A stretch of 64,000 nucleotides of DNA from Ilex aquifolium (GCA_951799425.1 OX637401.1:32475780-32539779), one strand, 5' to 3'; positions 10,601 to 25,800 are shown, counted from the stretch's first letter. A program made the numbers and translations. The notes: a model not told the origin generated them from the letters alone.

Positions 10601-13600
10601 AACTTCCATCACCATTTCGAACTTGTTAGAAGATGAATCACCAATTTTGATCTCAATATATTGGTTAGGGTTTCAAGTTCTCATTTCAATGCCGCAAGAG
10701 TTAGCTCAATCCGAGTTCGGGAGAAAAAGTTATGTGCGATATACTATTTCATTTTAAAGGTGGACTACTTATTACACCAAACTTGCGTTACAATAGAGCC
10801 CATGCTAGAGGATTTTTCATGACTTTTGATGTGAATAAAATGGTTAGGGATTCAAGAATTCTTTACAATGCCGCAAGAATCATCTTATTCAGAGACCGGA
10901 GTAAAAAGTTATGTCCGAAATACTAAAGAATGGGAAATTACTTTTTTTTCCTAGTGGAGGGGAATGACCAACTATACCAAACTTCCATCACCATTTCGAA
11001 CTTGTTAGAAGATGAATCACCAATTTTGATCTCAATATATTGGTTAGGGTTTCAAGTTCTCATTTCAATGCCGCAAGAGTTAGCTCAATCCGAGTTCGGG
11101 AGAAAAAGTTATGTCCGATATACTATTTCATTTTAAAGGTGGACTACTTATTACACCAAACTTGCGTTACAATAGAGCCCATGCTAGAGGATTTTTCATG
11201 ACTTTTGATGGGAATAAAATGGTTAGGGATTCAAGAATTCTTTACAATGCCGCAAGAATCATCTTATTCAGAGACCGGAGTAAAAAGTTATGTCCGAAAT
11301 ACTAAAGAATGGGAAATTACTTTTTTTTCCTAGTGGAGGGGAATGGCCAACTATACCAAACTTCCATCAGCATTTCGAACTTGTTAGAAGATGAATCACC
11401 AATTTTGATCTCAATATATTGGTTAGGGTTTCAAGTTCTGATTTCAATGCCGCAAGAGTTAGCTCAATCCGAGTTCGGGAGAAAAAGTTATGTGCGATAT
11501 ACTATTTCATTTTAAAGGAGGACTACTTATTACACCAAACTTGCGTTACAATAGAGCCCATGCTAGAGGATTTTTCATGACTTTTGATGTGAATAAAATG
11601 GTTAGGGATTCAAGAATTCTTTATAATGCAGCAAGAATCATCTTAATCAGAGACCGGAGTAAAAAGTTATGTCAGAAATACTAAAAAATAGGAAATTACT
11701 TTTTTTTCCTAGTGGAGGGGAATGGCCAACTATACCAAACTTCCATCACCATTTCGAACTTGTTAGAAGATGAATCACCAATTTTGATCTCAATATATTG
11801 GTTAGGGTTTCAAGTTCTCATTACAATGCCGCAAGAGTTAGCTCAATCCGAGTTCGGGAGAAAAAGTTATGTCTGATATACTATTTCATTTTAAAGGAGG
11901 ACTACTTATTACACCAAACTTGCGTTACAATAGAGCCCATGCTAGAGGATTTTTCATGACTTTTGATGTGAATAAAATGGTTAGGGATTCAAGAATTCTT
12001 TACAATGCAGCAAGAATCATCTTAATCAGAGACCGGAGTAAAAAGTTATGTCAGAAATACTAATGAATGGGAAATTACTTTTTTTTCCTAGTGGAGGGGA
12101 ATGGCCAACTATACCAAACTTCCATCACCATTTCGAACTTGTTAGAAGATGAATCACCAATTTTGATCTCAATATATTGGTTAGGGTTTCAAGTTCTCAT
12201 TTCAATGCCGCAAGAGTTAGCTCAATCCGAGTTCGGGAGAAAAAGTTATGTGCGATATACTATTTCATTTTAAAGGTGGACTACTTATTACACCAAACTT
12301 GCGTTACAATAGAGCCCATGCTAGAGGATTTTTCATGACTTTTGATGTGAATAAAATGGTTAGGGATTCAAGAATTCTTTACAATGCCGCAAGAATCATC
12401 TTATTCAGAGACCGGAGTAAAAAGTTATGTCCGAAATACTAAAGAATGGGAAATTACTTTTTTTTCCTAGTGGAGGGGAATGACCAACTATACCAAACTT
12501 CCATCACCATTTCGAACTTGTTAGAAGATGAATCACCAATTTTGATCTCAATATATTGGTTAGGGTTTCAAGTTCTCATTTCAATGCCGCAAGAGTTAGC
12601 TCAATCCGAGTTCGGGAGAAAAAGTTATGTCCGATATACTATTTCATTTTAAAGGTGGACTACTTATTACACCAAACTTGCGTTACAATAGAGCCCATGC
12701 TAGAGGATTTTTCATGACTTTTGATGGGAATAAAATGGTTAGGGATTCAAGAATTCTTTACAATGCCGCAAGAATCATTTTATTCAGAGACCGGAGTAAA
12801 AAGTTATGTCCGAAATACTAAAGAATGGGAAATTACTTTTTTTTCCTAGTGGAGGGGAATGGCCAACTATACCAAACTTCCATCACCATTTCGAACTTGT
12901 TAGAAGATGAATCACCAATTTTGATCTCAATATATTGGTTAGGGTTTCAAGTTCTCATTTCAATGCCGCAAGAGTTAGCTCAATCCGAGTTCGGGAGAAA
13001 AAGTTATGTGCGATATACTATTTCATTTTAAAGGAGGACTACTTATTACACCAAACTTGCGTTACAATAGAGCCCATGCTAGAGGATTTTTCATGACTTT
13101 TGATGTGAATAAAATGGTTAGGGATTCAAGAATTCTTTATAATGCAGCAAGAATCATCTTAATCAGAGACCGGAGTAAAAAGTTATGTCAGAAATACTAA
13201 AAAATAGGAAATTACTTTTTTTTCCTAGTGGAGGGGAATGGCCAACTATACCAAACTTCCATCACCATTTCGAACTTGTTAGAAGATGAATCACCAATTT
13301 TGATCTCAATATATTGGTTAGGGTTTCAAGTTCTCATTTCAATGCCGCAAGAGTTAGCTCAATGCGAGTTCGGGAGAAAAAGTTATGTCCGATATACTAT
13401 ATCATTTTAAAGGTGGACTACTTATTACACCAAACTTGCGTTACAATAGAGCCCATGCTAGAGGATTTTTCATGACTTTTGATGTGAATAAAATGGTTAG
13501 GGATTCAAGAATTCTGTACAATGCCGCAAGAATCATCTTATTCAGAGACCGGAGTAAAAAGTTATGTCCGAAATACTAAAGAATGGGAAATTACTTTTTT

Positions 13601-16600
13601 TTCCTAGTGGAGGGGAATGACCAACTATACCAAACTTCCATCACCATTTCGAACTTGTTAGAAGATGAATCACCAATTTTGATCTCAATATATTGGTTAG
13701 GGTTTCAAGTTCTCATTTCAATGCCGCAAGAGTTAGCTCAATCCGAGTTCGGGAGAAAAAGTTATGTCCGATATACTATTTCATTTTAAAGGTGGACTAC
13801 TTATTACACCAAACTTGCGTTACAATAGAGCCCATGCTAGAGGATTTTTCATGACTTTTGATGGGAATAAAATGGTTAGGGATTCAAGAATTCTTTACAA
13901 TGCCGCAAGAAACATTTTATTCAGAGACCGGAGTAAAAAGTTATGTCCGAAATACTAAAGAATGGGAAATTACTTTTTTTTCCTAGTGGAGGGGAATGGC
14001 CAACTATACCAAACTTCCATCACCATTTCGAACTTGTTAGAAGATGAATCACCAATTTTGATCTCAATATATTGGTTAGGGTTTCAAGTTCTCATTTCAA
14101 TGCCGCAAGAGTTAGCTCAATCCGAGTTCGGGAGAAAAAGTTATGTGCGATATACTATTTCATTTTAAAGGAGGACTACTTATTACACCAAACTTGCGTT
14201 ACAATAGAGCCCATGCTAGAGGATTTTTCATGACTTTTGATGTGAATAAAATGGTTAGGGATTCAAGAATTCTTTATAATGCAGCAAGAATCATCTTAAT
14301 CAGAGACCGGAGTAAAAAGTTATGTCAGAAATACTAAAAAATAGGAAATTACTTTTTTTTCCTAGTGGAGGGGAATGGCCAACTATACCAAACTTCCATC
14401 ACCATTTCGAACTTGTTAGAAGATGAATCACCAATTTTGATCTCAATATATTGGTTAGGGTTTCAAGTTCTCATTTCAATGCCGCAAGAGTTAGCTCAAT
14501 GCGAGTTCGGGAGAAAAAGTTATGTCCGATATACTATATCATTTTAAAGGTGGACTACTTATTACACCAAACTTGCGTTACAATAGAGCCCATGCTAGAG
14601 GATTTTTCATGACTTTTGATGTGAATAAAATGGTTAGGGATTCAAGAATTCTGTACAATGCCGCAAGAATCATCTTATTCAGAGACCGGAGTAAAAAGTT
14701 ATGTCCGAAATACTAAAGAATGGGAAATTACTTTTTTTTCCTAGTGGAGGGGAATGACCAACTATACCAAACTTCCATCACCATTTCGAACTTGTTAGAA
14801 GATGAATCACCAATTTTGATCTCAATATATTGGTTAGGGTTTCAAGTTCTCATTTCAATGCCGCAAGAGTTAGCTCAATCCGAGTTCGGGAGAAAAAGTT
14901 ATGTCCGATATACTATTTCATTTTAAAGGTGGACTACTTATTACACCAAACTTGCGTTACAATAGAGCCCATGCTAGAGGATTTTTCATGACTTTTGATG
15001 TGAATAAAATGGTTAGGGATTCAAGAATTCTTTACAATGCCGCAAGAATCATCTTATTCAGAGACCGGAGTAAAAAGTTATGTCCGAAATACTAAAGAAT
15101 GGGAAATTACTTTTTTTTCCTAGTGGAGGGGAATGACCAACTATACCAAACTTCCATCACCATTTCGAACTTGTTAGAAGATGAATCACCAATTTTGATC
15201 TCAATATATTGGTTAGGGTTTCAAGTTCTCATTTCAATGCCGCAAGAGTTAGCTCAATCCGAGTTCGGGAGAAAAAGTTATGTCCGATATACTATTTCAT
15301 TTTAAAGGTGGACTACTTATTACACCAAACTTGCGTTACAATAGAGCCCATGCTAGAGGATTTTTCATGACTTTTGATGGGAATAAAATGGTTAGGGATT
15401 CAAGAATTCTTTACAATGCCGCAAGAATCATTTTATTCAGAGACCGGAGTAAAAAGTTATGTCCGAAATACTAAAGAATGGGAAATTACTTTTTTTTCCT
15501 AGTGGAGGGGAATGGCCAACTATACCAAACTTCCATCACCATTTCGAACTTGTTAGAAGATGAATCACCAATTTTGATCTTAATATATTGGTTAGGGTTT
15601 CAAGTTCTCATTTCAATGCCGCAAGAGTTAGCTCAATCCGAGTTCGGGAGAAAAAGTTATGTGCGATATACTATTTCATTTTAAAGGAGGACTACTTATT
15701 ACACCAAACTTGCGTTACAATAGAGCCCATGCTAGAGGATTTTTCATGACTTTTGATGTGAATAAAATGGTTAGGGATTCAAGAATTCTTTATAATGCAG
15801 CAAGAATCATCTTAATCAGAGACCGGAGTAAAAAGTTATGTCAGAAATACTAAAAAATAGGAAATTACTTTTTTTTCCTAGTGGAGGGGAATGGCCAACT
15901 ATACCAAACTTCCATCACCATTTCGAACTTGTTAGAAGATGAATCACCAATTTTGATCTCAATATATTGGTTAGGGTTTCAAGTTCTCATTTCAATGCCG
16001 CAAGAGTTAGCTCAATGCGAGTTCGGGAGAAAAAGTTATGTCCGATATACTATATCATTTTAAAGGTGGACTACTTATTACACCAAACTTGCGTTACAAT
16101 AGAGCCCATGCTAGAGGATTTTTCATGACTTTTGATGTGAATAAAATGGTTAGGGATTCAAGAATTCTGTACAATGCCGCAAGAATCATCTTATTCAGAG
16201 ACCGGAGTAAAAAGTTATGTCCGAAATACTAAAGAATGGGAAATTACTTTTTTTTCCTAGTGGAGGGGAATGACCAACTATACCAAACTTCCATCACCAT
16301 TTCGAACTTGTTAGAAGATGAATCACCAATTTTGATCTCAATATATTGGTTAGGGTTTCAAGTTCTCATTTCAATGCCGCAAGAGTTAGCTCAATCCGAG
16401 TTCGGGAGAAAAAGTTATGTCCGATATACTATTTCATTTTAAAGGTGGACTACTTATTACACCAAACTTGCGTTACAATAGAGCCCATGCTAGAGGATTT
16501 TTCATGACTTTTGATGGGAATAAAATGGTTAGGGATTCAAGAATTCTTTACAATGCCGCAAGAATCATTTTATTCAGAGACCGGAGTAAAAAGTTATGTC

Positions 16601-17932
16601 CGAAATACTAAAGAATGGGAAATTACTTTTTTTTCCTAGTGGAGGGGAATGGCCAACTATACCAAACTTCCATCACCATTTCGAACTTGTTAGAAGATGA
16701 ATCACCAATTTTGATCTGAATATATTGGTTAGGGTTTCAAGTTCTCATTTCAATGCCGCAAGAGTTAGCTCAATCCGAGTTCGGGAGAAAAAGTTATGTG
16801 CGATATACTATTTCATTTTAAAGGAGGACTACTTATTACACCAAACTTGCGTTACAATAGAGCCCATGCTAGAGGATTTTTCATGACTTTTGATGTGAAT
16901 AAAATGGTTAGGGATTCAAGAATTCTTTATAATGCAGCAAGAATCATCTTAATCAGAGACCGGAGTAAAAAGTTATGTCAGAAATACTAAAAAATAGGAA
17001 ATTACTTTTTTTTCCTAGTGGAGGGGAATGGCCAACTATACCAAACTTCCATCACCATTTCGAACTTGTTAGAAGATGAATCACCAATTTTGATCTCAAT
17101 ATATTGGTTAGGGTTTCAAGTTCTCATTACAATGCCGCAAGAGTTAGCTCAATCCGAGTTCGGGAGAAAAAGTTATGTCTGATATACTATTTCATTTTAA
17201 AGGAGGACTACTTATTACACCAAACTTACGTTACAATAGAGCCCATGCTAGAGGATTTTTCATGACTTTTGATGTGAATAAAATGGTTAGGGATTCAAGA
17301 ATTCTTTATAATGCAGCAAGAATCATCTTAATCAGAGACCGGAGTAAAAAGTTATGTCAGAAATACTAAAGAGTGGGAAATTACTTTTTTTTCCTAGTGG
17401 AGGGGAATGGCCAACTATACCAAACTTCCATCACCATTTCGAACTTGTTAGAAGATGAATCACCAATTTTGATCTCAATATATTGGTTAGGGTTTCAAGT
17501 TCTCATTTCAATGCCGCAAGAGTTAGCTCAATGCGAGTTCGGGAGAAAAAGTTATGTCCGATATACTATATCATTTTAAAGGTGGACTACTTATTACACC
17601 AAACTTGCGTTACAATAGAGCCCATGCTAGAGGATTTTTCATGACTTTTGATGTGAATAAAATGGTTAGGGATTCAAGAATTCTTTACAATGCCGCAAGA
17701 ATCATCTTATTCAGAGACCGGAGTAAAAAGTTATGTCCGAAATACTAAAGAATGGGAAATTACTTTTTTTTCCTAGTGGAGGGGAATGACCAACTATACC
17801 AAATTTCCATCACCATTTCGAACTTGTTAGAAGATGAGTCACCAATTTTGATCTCAATATATTGGTTAGGGTTTCAAGTTCTCATTTCAATGCCGCAAGA
17901 GTTAGCTCAATCCGAGTTCGGGAGAAAAAGTT

Positions 17933-18311
17933 ATGTCCGATATACTAATTCATTTTAAAGGTGGACTACTTATTACACCAAACTTGCGTTACAATAGAGC
18001 CCATGCTAGAGGATTTTTCATGACTTTTGATGGGAATAAAATGGTTAGGGATTCAAGAATTCTTTACAATGCAGCAAGAATCATCTTAATCAGAGACCGG
18101 AGTAAAAAGTTATGTCAGAAATACTAAAGAATGGGAAATTACTTTTTTTTCCTAGTGGAGGGGAATGGCCAACTATACCAAACTTCCATCACCATTTCGA
18201 ACTTGTTAGAAGATGAATCACCAATTTTGATCTCAATATATTGGTTAGGGTTTCAAGTTCTCATTTCAATGCCGCAAGAGTTAGCTCAATCCGAGTTCGG
18301 GAGAAAAAGTT
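17933..18311 (+). repeat. Hybrid class-2 unit
   Basis: The unit has the class-2 tag gatgggaat but ends half A with tgcagcaag, cttaatcag and tgtcagaaat, which are class-3/4 features, then continues with the class-1/2 ending taaagaatggg. This mosaic points to recombination or conversion inside a unit. It is repeated at 27028-27406 through the 9,095-bp duplication. Confidence 0.78.
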
Positions 18312-19448
18312 ATGTGCGATATACTATTTCATTTTAAAGGAGGACTACTTATTACACCAAACTTGCGTTACAATAGAGCCCATGCTAGAGGATTTTTCAT
18401 GACTTTTGATGTGAATAAAATGGTTAGGGATTCAAGAATTCTTTATAATGCAGCAAGAATCATCTTAATCAGAGACCGGAGTAAAAAGTTATGTCAGAAA
18501 TACTAAAAAATAGGAAATTACTTTTTTTTCCTAGTGGAGGGGAATGGCCAACTATACCAAACTTCCATCACCATTTCGAACTTGTTAGAAGATGAATCAC
18601 CAATTTTGATCTCAATATATTGGTTAGGGTTTCAAGTTCTCATTACAATGCCGCAAGAGTTAGCTCAATCCGAGTTCCGGAGAAAAAGTTATGTCTGATA
18701 TACTATTTCATTTTAAAGGAGGACTACTTATTACACCAAACTTGCGTTACAATAGAGCCCATGCTAGAGGATTTTTCATGACTTTTGATGTGAATAAAAT
18801 GGTTAGGGATTCAAGAATTCTTTATAATGCAGCAAGAATCATCTTAATCAGAGACCGGAGTAAAAAGTTATGTCAGAAATACTAAAAAATAGGAAATTAC
18901 TTTTTTTTCCTAGTGGAGGGGAATGGCCAACTATACCAAACTTCCATCACCATTTCGAACTTGTTAGAAGATGAATCACCAATTTTGATCTCAATATATT
19001 GGTTAGGGTTTCAAGTTCTCATTTCAATGCCGCAAGAGTTAGCTCAATGCGAGTTCGGGAGAAAAAGTTATGTCCGATATACTATATCATTTTAAAGGTG
19101 GACTACTTATTACACCAAACTTGCGTTACAATAGAGCCCATGCTAGAGGATTTTTCATGACTTTTGATGTGAATAAAATGGTTAGGGATTCAAGAATTCT
19201 TTACAATGCCGCAAGAATCATCTTATTCAGAGACCGGAGTAAAAAGTTATGTCCGAAATACTAAAGAATGGGAAATTACTTTTTTTTCCTAGTGGAGGGG
19301 AATGACCAACTATACCAAACTTCCATCACCATTTCGAACTTGTTAGAAGATGAGTCACCAATTTTGATCTCAATATATTGGTTAGGGTTTCAAGTTCTCA
19401 TTTCAATGCCGCAAGAGTTAGCTCAATCCGAGTTCGGGAGAAAAAGTT

Positions 19449-19826
19449 ATGTCCGATATACTAATTCATTTTAAAGGTGGACTACTTATTACACCAAACT
19501 TGCGTTACAATAGAGCCCATGCTAGAGGATTTTTCATGACTTTTGATGGGAATAAAATGGTTAGGGATTCAAGAATTCTTTACAATGCCGCAAGAATCAT
19601 CTTATTCAGAGACCGGAGTAAAAAGTTATGTCCGAAATACTAAAGAATGGGAAATTATTTTTTTTCCTAGTGGAGGGGAATGGCCAACTATACCAAACTT
19701 CCATCAGCATTTCGAACTTGTTAGAAGATGAATCACCAATTTTAATCTCAATATATTGGTTAGGGTTTCAAGTTCTGATTTCAATGCCGCAAGAGTTAGC
19801 TCAATCCGAGTTCGGGAGAAAAAGTT
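19449..19826 (+). repeat. 378-bp unit, C deleted before the T8 tract
   Basis: Half B reads gaaattatttttttt where other units have gaaattac followed by T8, so the C is missing between 19657 and 19658. This is the one indel in copy A and explains why the duplication offset is 9,095 rather than 9,096 bp. Confidence 0.9.
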
Positions 19827-20584
19827 ATGTGCGATATACTATTTCATTTTAAAGGAGGACTACTTATTACACCAAACTTGCGTTACAATAGAGCCCATGC
19901 TAGAGGATTTTTCATGACTTTTGATGTGAATAAAATGGTTAGGGATTCAAGAATTCTTTATAATGCAGCAAGAATCATCTTAATCAGAGACCGGAGTAAA
20001 AAGTTATGTCAGAAATATTAAAAAATAGGAAATTACTTTTTTTTCCTAGTGGAGGGGAATGGCCAACTATACCAAACTTCCATCACCATTTCGAACTTGT
20101 TAGAAGATGAATCACCAATTTTGATCTCAATATATTGGTTAGGGTTTCAAGTTCTCATTACAATGCCGCAAGAGTTAGCTCAATCCGAGTTCGGGAGAAA
20201 AAGTTATGTCTGATATACTATTTCATTTTAAAGGAGGACTACTTATTACACCAAACTTGCGTTACAATAGAGCCCATGCTAGAGGATTTTTCATGACTTT
20301 TGATGTGAATAAAATGGTTAGGGATTCAAGAATTCTTTATAATGCAGCAAGAATCATCTTAATCAGAGACCGGAGTAAAAAGTTATGTCAGAAATACTAA
20401 AAAATAGGAAATTACTTTTTTTTCCTAGTGGAGGGGAATGGCCAACTATACCAAACTTCCATCACCATTTCGAACTTGTTAGAAGATGAATCACCAATTT
20501 TGATCTCAATATATTGGTTAGGGTTTCAAGTTCTCATTTCAATGCCGCAAGAGTTAGCTCAATGCGAGTTCGGGAGAAAAAGTT

Positions 20585-20963
20585 ATGTCCGATATACTAT
20601 ATCATTTTAAAGGTGGACTACTTATTACACCAAACTTGCGTTACAATAGAGCCCATGCTAGAGGATTTTTCATGACTTTTGATGTGAATAAAATGGTTAG
20701 GGATTCAAGAATTCTTTACAATGCCGCAAGAATCATCTTATTCAGAGACCGGAGTAAAAAGTTATGTCAGAAATACTAAAAAATAGGAAATTACTTTTTT
20801 TTCCTAGTGGAGGGGAATGGCCAACTATACCAAACTTCCATCACCATTTCGAACTTGTTAGAAGATGAATCACCAATTTTGATCTCAATATATTGGTTAG
20901 GGTTTCAAGTTCTCATTTCAATGCCGCAAGAGTTAGCTCAATGCGAGTTCGGGAGAAAAAGTT
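20585..20963 (+). repeat. Hybrid, doubled class-1 unit
   Basis: Half A has the class-1 tgccgcaag and cttattcag but then tgtcagaaat and taaaaaatagg of class 3/4. It is followed directly by another class-1 unit with the same ctatatcat tag (20964). This is the signature expected of unequal crossing-over between neighbouring units, with the junction between about 20740 and 20768. The same pair occurs at 29680 and 30059. Confidence 0.78.
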
Positions 20964-22479
20964 ATGTCCGATATACTATATCATTTTAAAGGTGGACTAC
21001 TTATTACACCAAACTTGCGTTACAATAGAGCCCATGCTAGAGGATTTTTCATGACTTTTGATGTGAATAAAATGGTTAGGGATTCAAGAATTCTTTACAA
21101 TGCCGCAAGAATCATCTTATTCAGAGACCGGAGTAAAAAGTTATGTCCGAAATACTAAAGAATGGGAAATTACTTTTTTTTCCTAGTGGAGGGGAATGAC
21201 CAACTATACCAAACTTCCATCACCATTTCGAACTTGTTAGAAGATGAGTCACCAATTTTGATCTCAATATATTGGTTAGGGTTTCAAGTTCTCATTTCAA
21301 TGCCGCAAGAGTTAGCTCAATCCGAGTTCGGGAGAAAAAGTTATGTCCGATATACTAATTCATTTTAAAGGTGGACTACTTATTACACCAAACTTGCGTT
21401 ACAATAGAGCCCATGCTAGAGGATTTTTCATGACTTTTGATGGGAATAAAATGGTTAGGGATTCAAGAATTCTTTACAATGCCGCAAGAATCATCTTATT
21501 CAGAGACCGGAGTAAAAAGTTATGTCCGAAATACTAAAGAATGGGAAATTACTTTTTTTTCCTAGTGGAGGGGAATGGCCAACTATACCAAACTTCCATC
21601 AGCATTTCGAACTTGTTAGAAGATGAATCACCAATTTTGATCTCAATATATTGGTTAGGGTTTCAAGTTCTGATTTCAATGCCGCAAGAGTTAGCTCAAT
21701 CCGAGTTCGGGAGAAAAAGTTATGTGCGATATACTATTTCATTTTAAAGGAGGACTACTTATTACACCAAACTTGCGTTACAATAGAGCCCATGCTAGAG
21801 GATTTTTCATGACTTTTGATGTGAATAAAATGGTTAGGGATTCAAGAATTCTTTATAATGCAGCAAGAATCATCTTAATCAGAGACCGGAGTAAAAAGTT
21901 ATGTCAGAAATACTAAAAAATAGGAAATTACTTTTTTTTCCTAGTGGAGGGGAATGGCCAACTATACCAAACTTCCATCACCATTTCGAACTTGTTAGAA
22001 GATGAATCACCAATTTTGATCTCAATATATTGGTTAGGGTTTCAAGTTCTCATTACAATGCCGCAAGAGTTAGCTCAATCCGAGTTCGGGAGAAAAAGTT
22101 ATGTCTGATATACTATTTCATTTTAAAGGAGGACTACTTATTACACCAAACTTGCGTTACAATAGAGCCCATGCTAGAGGATTTTTCATGACTTTTGATG
22201 TGAATAAAATGGTTAGGGATTCAAGAATTCTTTATAATGCAGCAAGAATCATCTTAATCAGAGACCGGAGTAAAAAGTTATGTCAGAAATACTAAAAAAT
22301 AGGAAATTACTTTTTTTTCCTAGTGGAGGGGAATGGCCAACTATACCAAACTTCCATCACCATTTCGAACTTGTTAGAAGATGAATCACCAATTTTGATC
22401 TCAATATATTGGTTAGGGTTTCAAGTTCTCATTTCAATGCCGCAAGAGTTAGCTCAATCCGAGTTCGGGAGAAAAAGTT

Positions 22480-22858
22480 ATGTGCGATATACTATTTCAT
22501 TTTAAAGGTGGACTACTTATTACACCAAACTTGCGTTACAATAGAGCCCATGCTAGAGGATTTTTCATGACTTTTGATGTGAATAAAATGGTTAGGGATT
22601 CAAGAATTCTTTACAATGCCGCAAGAATCATCTTATTCAGAGACCGGAGTAAAAAGTTATGTCCGAAATACTAAAGAATGGGAAATTACTTTTTTTTCCT
22701 AGTGGAGGGGAATGACCAACTATACCAAACTTCCATCACCATTTCGAACTTGTTAGAAGATGAATCACCAATTTTGATCTCAATATATTGGTTAGGGTTT
22801 CAAGTTCTCATTTCAATGCCGCAAGAGTTAGCTCAATCCGAGTTCGGGAGAAAAAGTT
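22480..22858 (+). repeat. Single unit between duplication copies A and B
   Basis: This unit starts gttatgtgcg with ctatttcat and has ttctttac. The unit preceding copy A (13385) and the unit following copy B (31575) both start gttatgtccg with ctatatcat; 13385 also has ttctgtac. A simple one-step tandem duplication would make this junction unit a hybrid of those two flanks, which it is not. It resembles the class-1 units at 10732 and 12248, so a further exchange or conversion probably replaced it. Confidence 0.75.
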
Positions 22859-25800
22859 ATGTCCGATATACTATTTCATTTTAAAGGTGGACTACTTATT
22901 ACACCAAACTTGCGTTACAATAGAGCCCATGCTAGAGGATTTTTCATGACTTTTGATGGGAATAAAATGGTTAGGGATTCAAGAATTCTTTACAATGCCG
23001 CAAGAATCATTTTATTCAGAGACCGGAGTAAAAAGTTATGTCCGAAATACTAAAGAATGGGAAATTACTTTTTTTTCCTAGTGGAGGGGAATGGCCAACT
23101 ATACCAAACTTCCATCACCATTTCGAACTTGTTAGAAGATGAATCACCAATTTTGATCTCAATATATTGGTTAGGGTTTCAAGTTCTCATTTCAATGCCG
23201 CAAGAGTTAGCTCAATCCGAGTTCGGGAGAAAAAGTTATGTGCGATATACTATTTCATTTTAAAGGAGGACTACTTATTACACCAAACTTGCGTTACAAT
23301 AGAGCCCATGCTAGAGGATTTTTCATGACTTTTGATGTGAATAAAATGGTTAGGGATTCAAGAATTCTTTATAATGCAGCAAGAATCATCTTAATCAGAG
23401 ACCGGAGTAAAAAGTTATGTCAGAAATACTAAAAAATAGGAAATTACTTTTTTTTCCTAGTGGAGGGGAATGGCCAACTATACCAAACTTCCATCACCAT
23501 TTCGAACTTGTTAGAAGATGAATCACCAATTTTGATCTCAATATATTGGTTAGGGTTTCAAGTTCTCATTTCAATGCCGCAAGAGTTAGCTCAATGCGAG
23601 TTCGGGAGAAAAAGTTATGTCCGATATACTATATCATTTTAAAGGTGGACTACTTATTACACCAAACTTGCGTTACAATAGAGCCCATGCTAGAGGATTT
23701 TTCATGACTTTTGATGTGAATAAAATGGTTAGGGATTCAAGAATTCTGTACAATGCCGCAAGAATCATCTTATTCAGAGACCGGAGTAAAAAGTTATGTC
23801 CGAAATACTAAAGAATGGGAAATTACTTTTTTTTCCTAGTGGAGGGGAATGACCAACTATACCAAACTTCCATCACCATTTCGAACTTGTTAGAAGATGA
23901 ATCACCAATTTTGATCTCAATATATTGGTTAGGGTTTCAAGTTCTCATTTCAATGCCGCAAGAGTTAGCTCAATCCGAGTTCGGGAGAAAAAGTTATGTC
24001 CGATATACTATTTCATTTTAAAGGTGGACTACTTATTACACCAAACTTGCGTTACAATAGAGCCCATGCTAGAGGATTTTTCATGACTTTTGATGTGAAT
24101 AAAATGGTTAGGGATTCAAGAATTCTTTACAATGCCGCAAGAATCATCTTATTCAGAGACCGGAGTAAAAAGTTATGTCCGAAATACTAAAGAATGGGAA
24201 ATTACTTTTTTTTCCTAGTGGAGGGGAATGACCAACTATACCAAACTTCCATCACCATTTCGAACTTGTTAGAAGATGAATCACCAATTTTGATCTCAAT
24301 ATATTGGTTAGGGTTTCAAGTTCTCATTTCAATGCCGCAAGAGTTAGCTCAATCCGAGTTCGGGAGAAAAAGTTATGTCCGATATACTATTTCATTTTAA
24401 AGGTGGACTACTTATTACACCAAACTTGCGTTACAATAGAGCCCATGCTAGAGGATTTTTCATGACTTTTGATGGGAATAAAATGGTTAGGGATTCAAGA
24501 ATTCTTTACAATGCCGCAAGAATCATTTTATTCAGAGACCGGAGTAAAAAGTTATGTCCGAAATACTAAAGAATGGGAAATTACTTTTTTTTCCTAGTGG
24601 AAGGGAATGGCCAACTATACCAAACTTCCATCACCATTTCGAACTTGTTAGAAGATGAATCACCAATTTTGATCTTAATATATTGGTTAGGGTTTCAAGT
24701 TCTCATTTCAATGCCGCAAGAGTTAGCTCAATCCGAGTTCGGGAGAAAAAGTTATGTGCGATATACTATTTCATTTTAAAGGAGGACTACTTATTACACC
24801 AAACTTGCGTTACAATAGAGCCCATGCTAGAGGATTTTTCATGACTTTTGATGTGAATAAAATGGTTAGGGATTCAAGAATTCTTTATAATGCAGCAAGA
24901 ATCATCTTAATCAGAGACCGGAGTAAAAAGTTATGTCAGAAATACTAAAAAATAGGAAATTACTTTTTTTTCCTAGTGGAGGGGAATGGCCAACTATACC
25001 AAACTTCCATCACCATTTCGAACTTGTTAGAAGATGAATCACCAATTTTGATCTCAATATATTGGTTAGGGTTTCAAGTTCTCATTTCAATGCCGCAAGA
25101 GTTAGCTCAATGCGAGTTCGGGAGAAAAAGTTATGTCCGATATACTATATCATTTTAAAGGTGGACTACTTATTACACCAAACTTGCGTTACAATAGAGC
25201 CCATGCTAGAGGATTTTTCATGACTTTTGATGTGAATAAAATGGTTAGGGATTCAAGAATTCTGTACAATGCCGCAAGAATCATCTTATTCAGAGACCGG
25301 AGTAAAAAGTTATGTCCGAAATACTAAAGAATGGGAAATTACTTTTTTTTCCTAGTGGAGGGGAATGACCAACTATACCAAACTTCCATCACCATTTCGA
25401 ACTTGTTAGAAGATGAATCACCAATTTTGATCTCAATATATTGGTTAGGGTTTCAAGTTCTCATTTCAATGCCGCAAGAGTTAGCTCAATCCGAGTTCGG
25501 GAGAAAAAGTTATGTCCGATATACTATTTCATTTTAAAGGTGGACTACTTATTACACCAAACTTGCGTTACAATAGAGCCCATGCTAGAGGATTTTTCAT
25601 GACTTTTGATGGGAATAAAATGGTTAGGGATTCAAGAATTCTTTACAATGCCGCAAGAATCATTTTATTCAGAGACCGGAGTAAAAAGTTATGTCCGAAA
25701 TACTAAAGAATGGGAAATTACTTTTTTTTCCTAGTGGAGGGGAATGGCCAACTATACCAAACTTCCATCACCATTTCGAACTTGTTAGAAGATGAATCAC

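Larger units (their letters stand above)
13764..22479 (+). repeat. Copy A of a 23-unit segmental duplication
   Basis: The 23 units starting at 13764 through 22101 recur at 22859-31574 with a constant offset of 9,095 bp. Shared rare markers include gatctgaat near 16716/25811, caaacttacg 17221/26316, aaatttccat near 17802/26897, gagttccgg near 18673/27768, the single-base loss after 19657/28752, ttttaatctc near 19740/28835 and agaaatatta near 20010/29105. The only differences I noticed are at 13912 (a against t at 23007), and at 24602 and 30668 (g-to-a changes in copy B). Confidence 0.88.
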
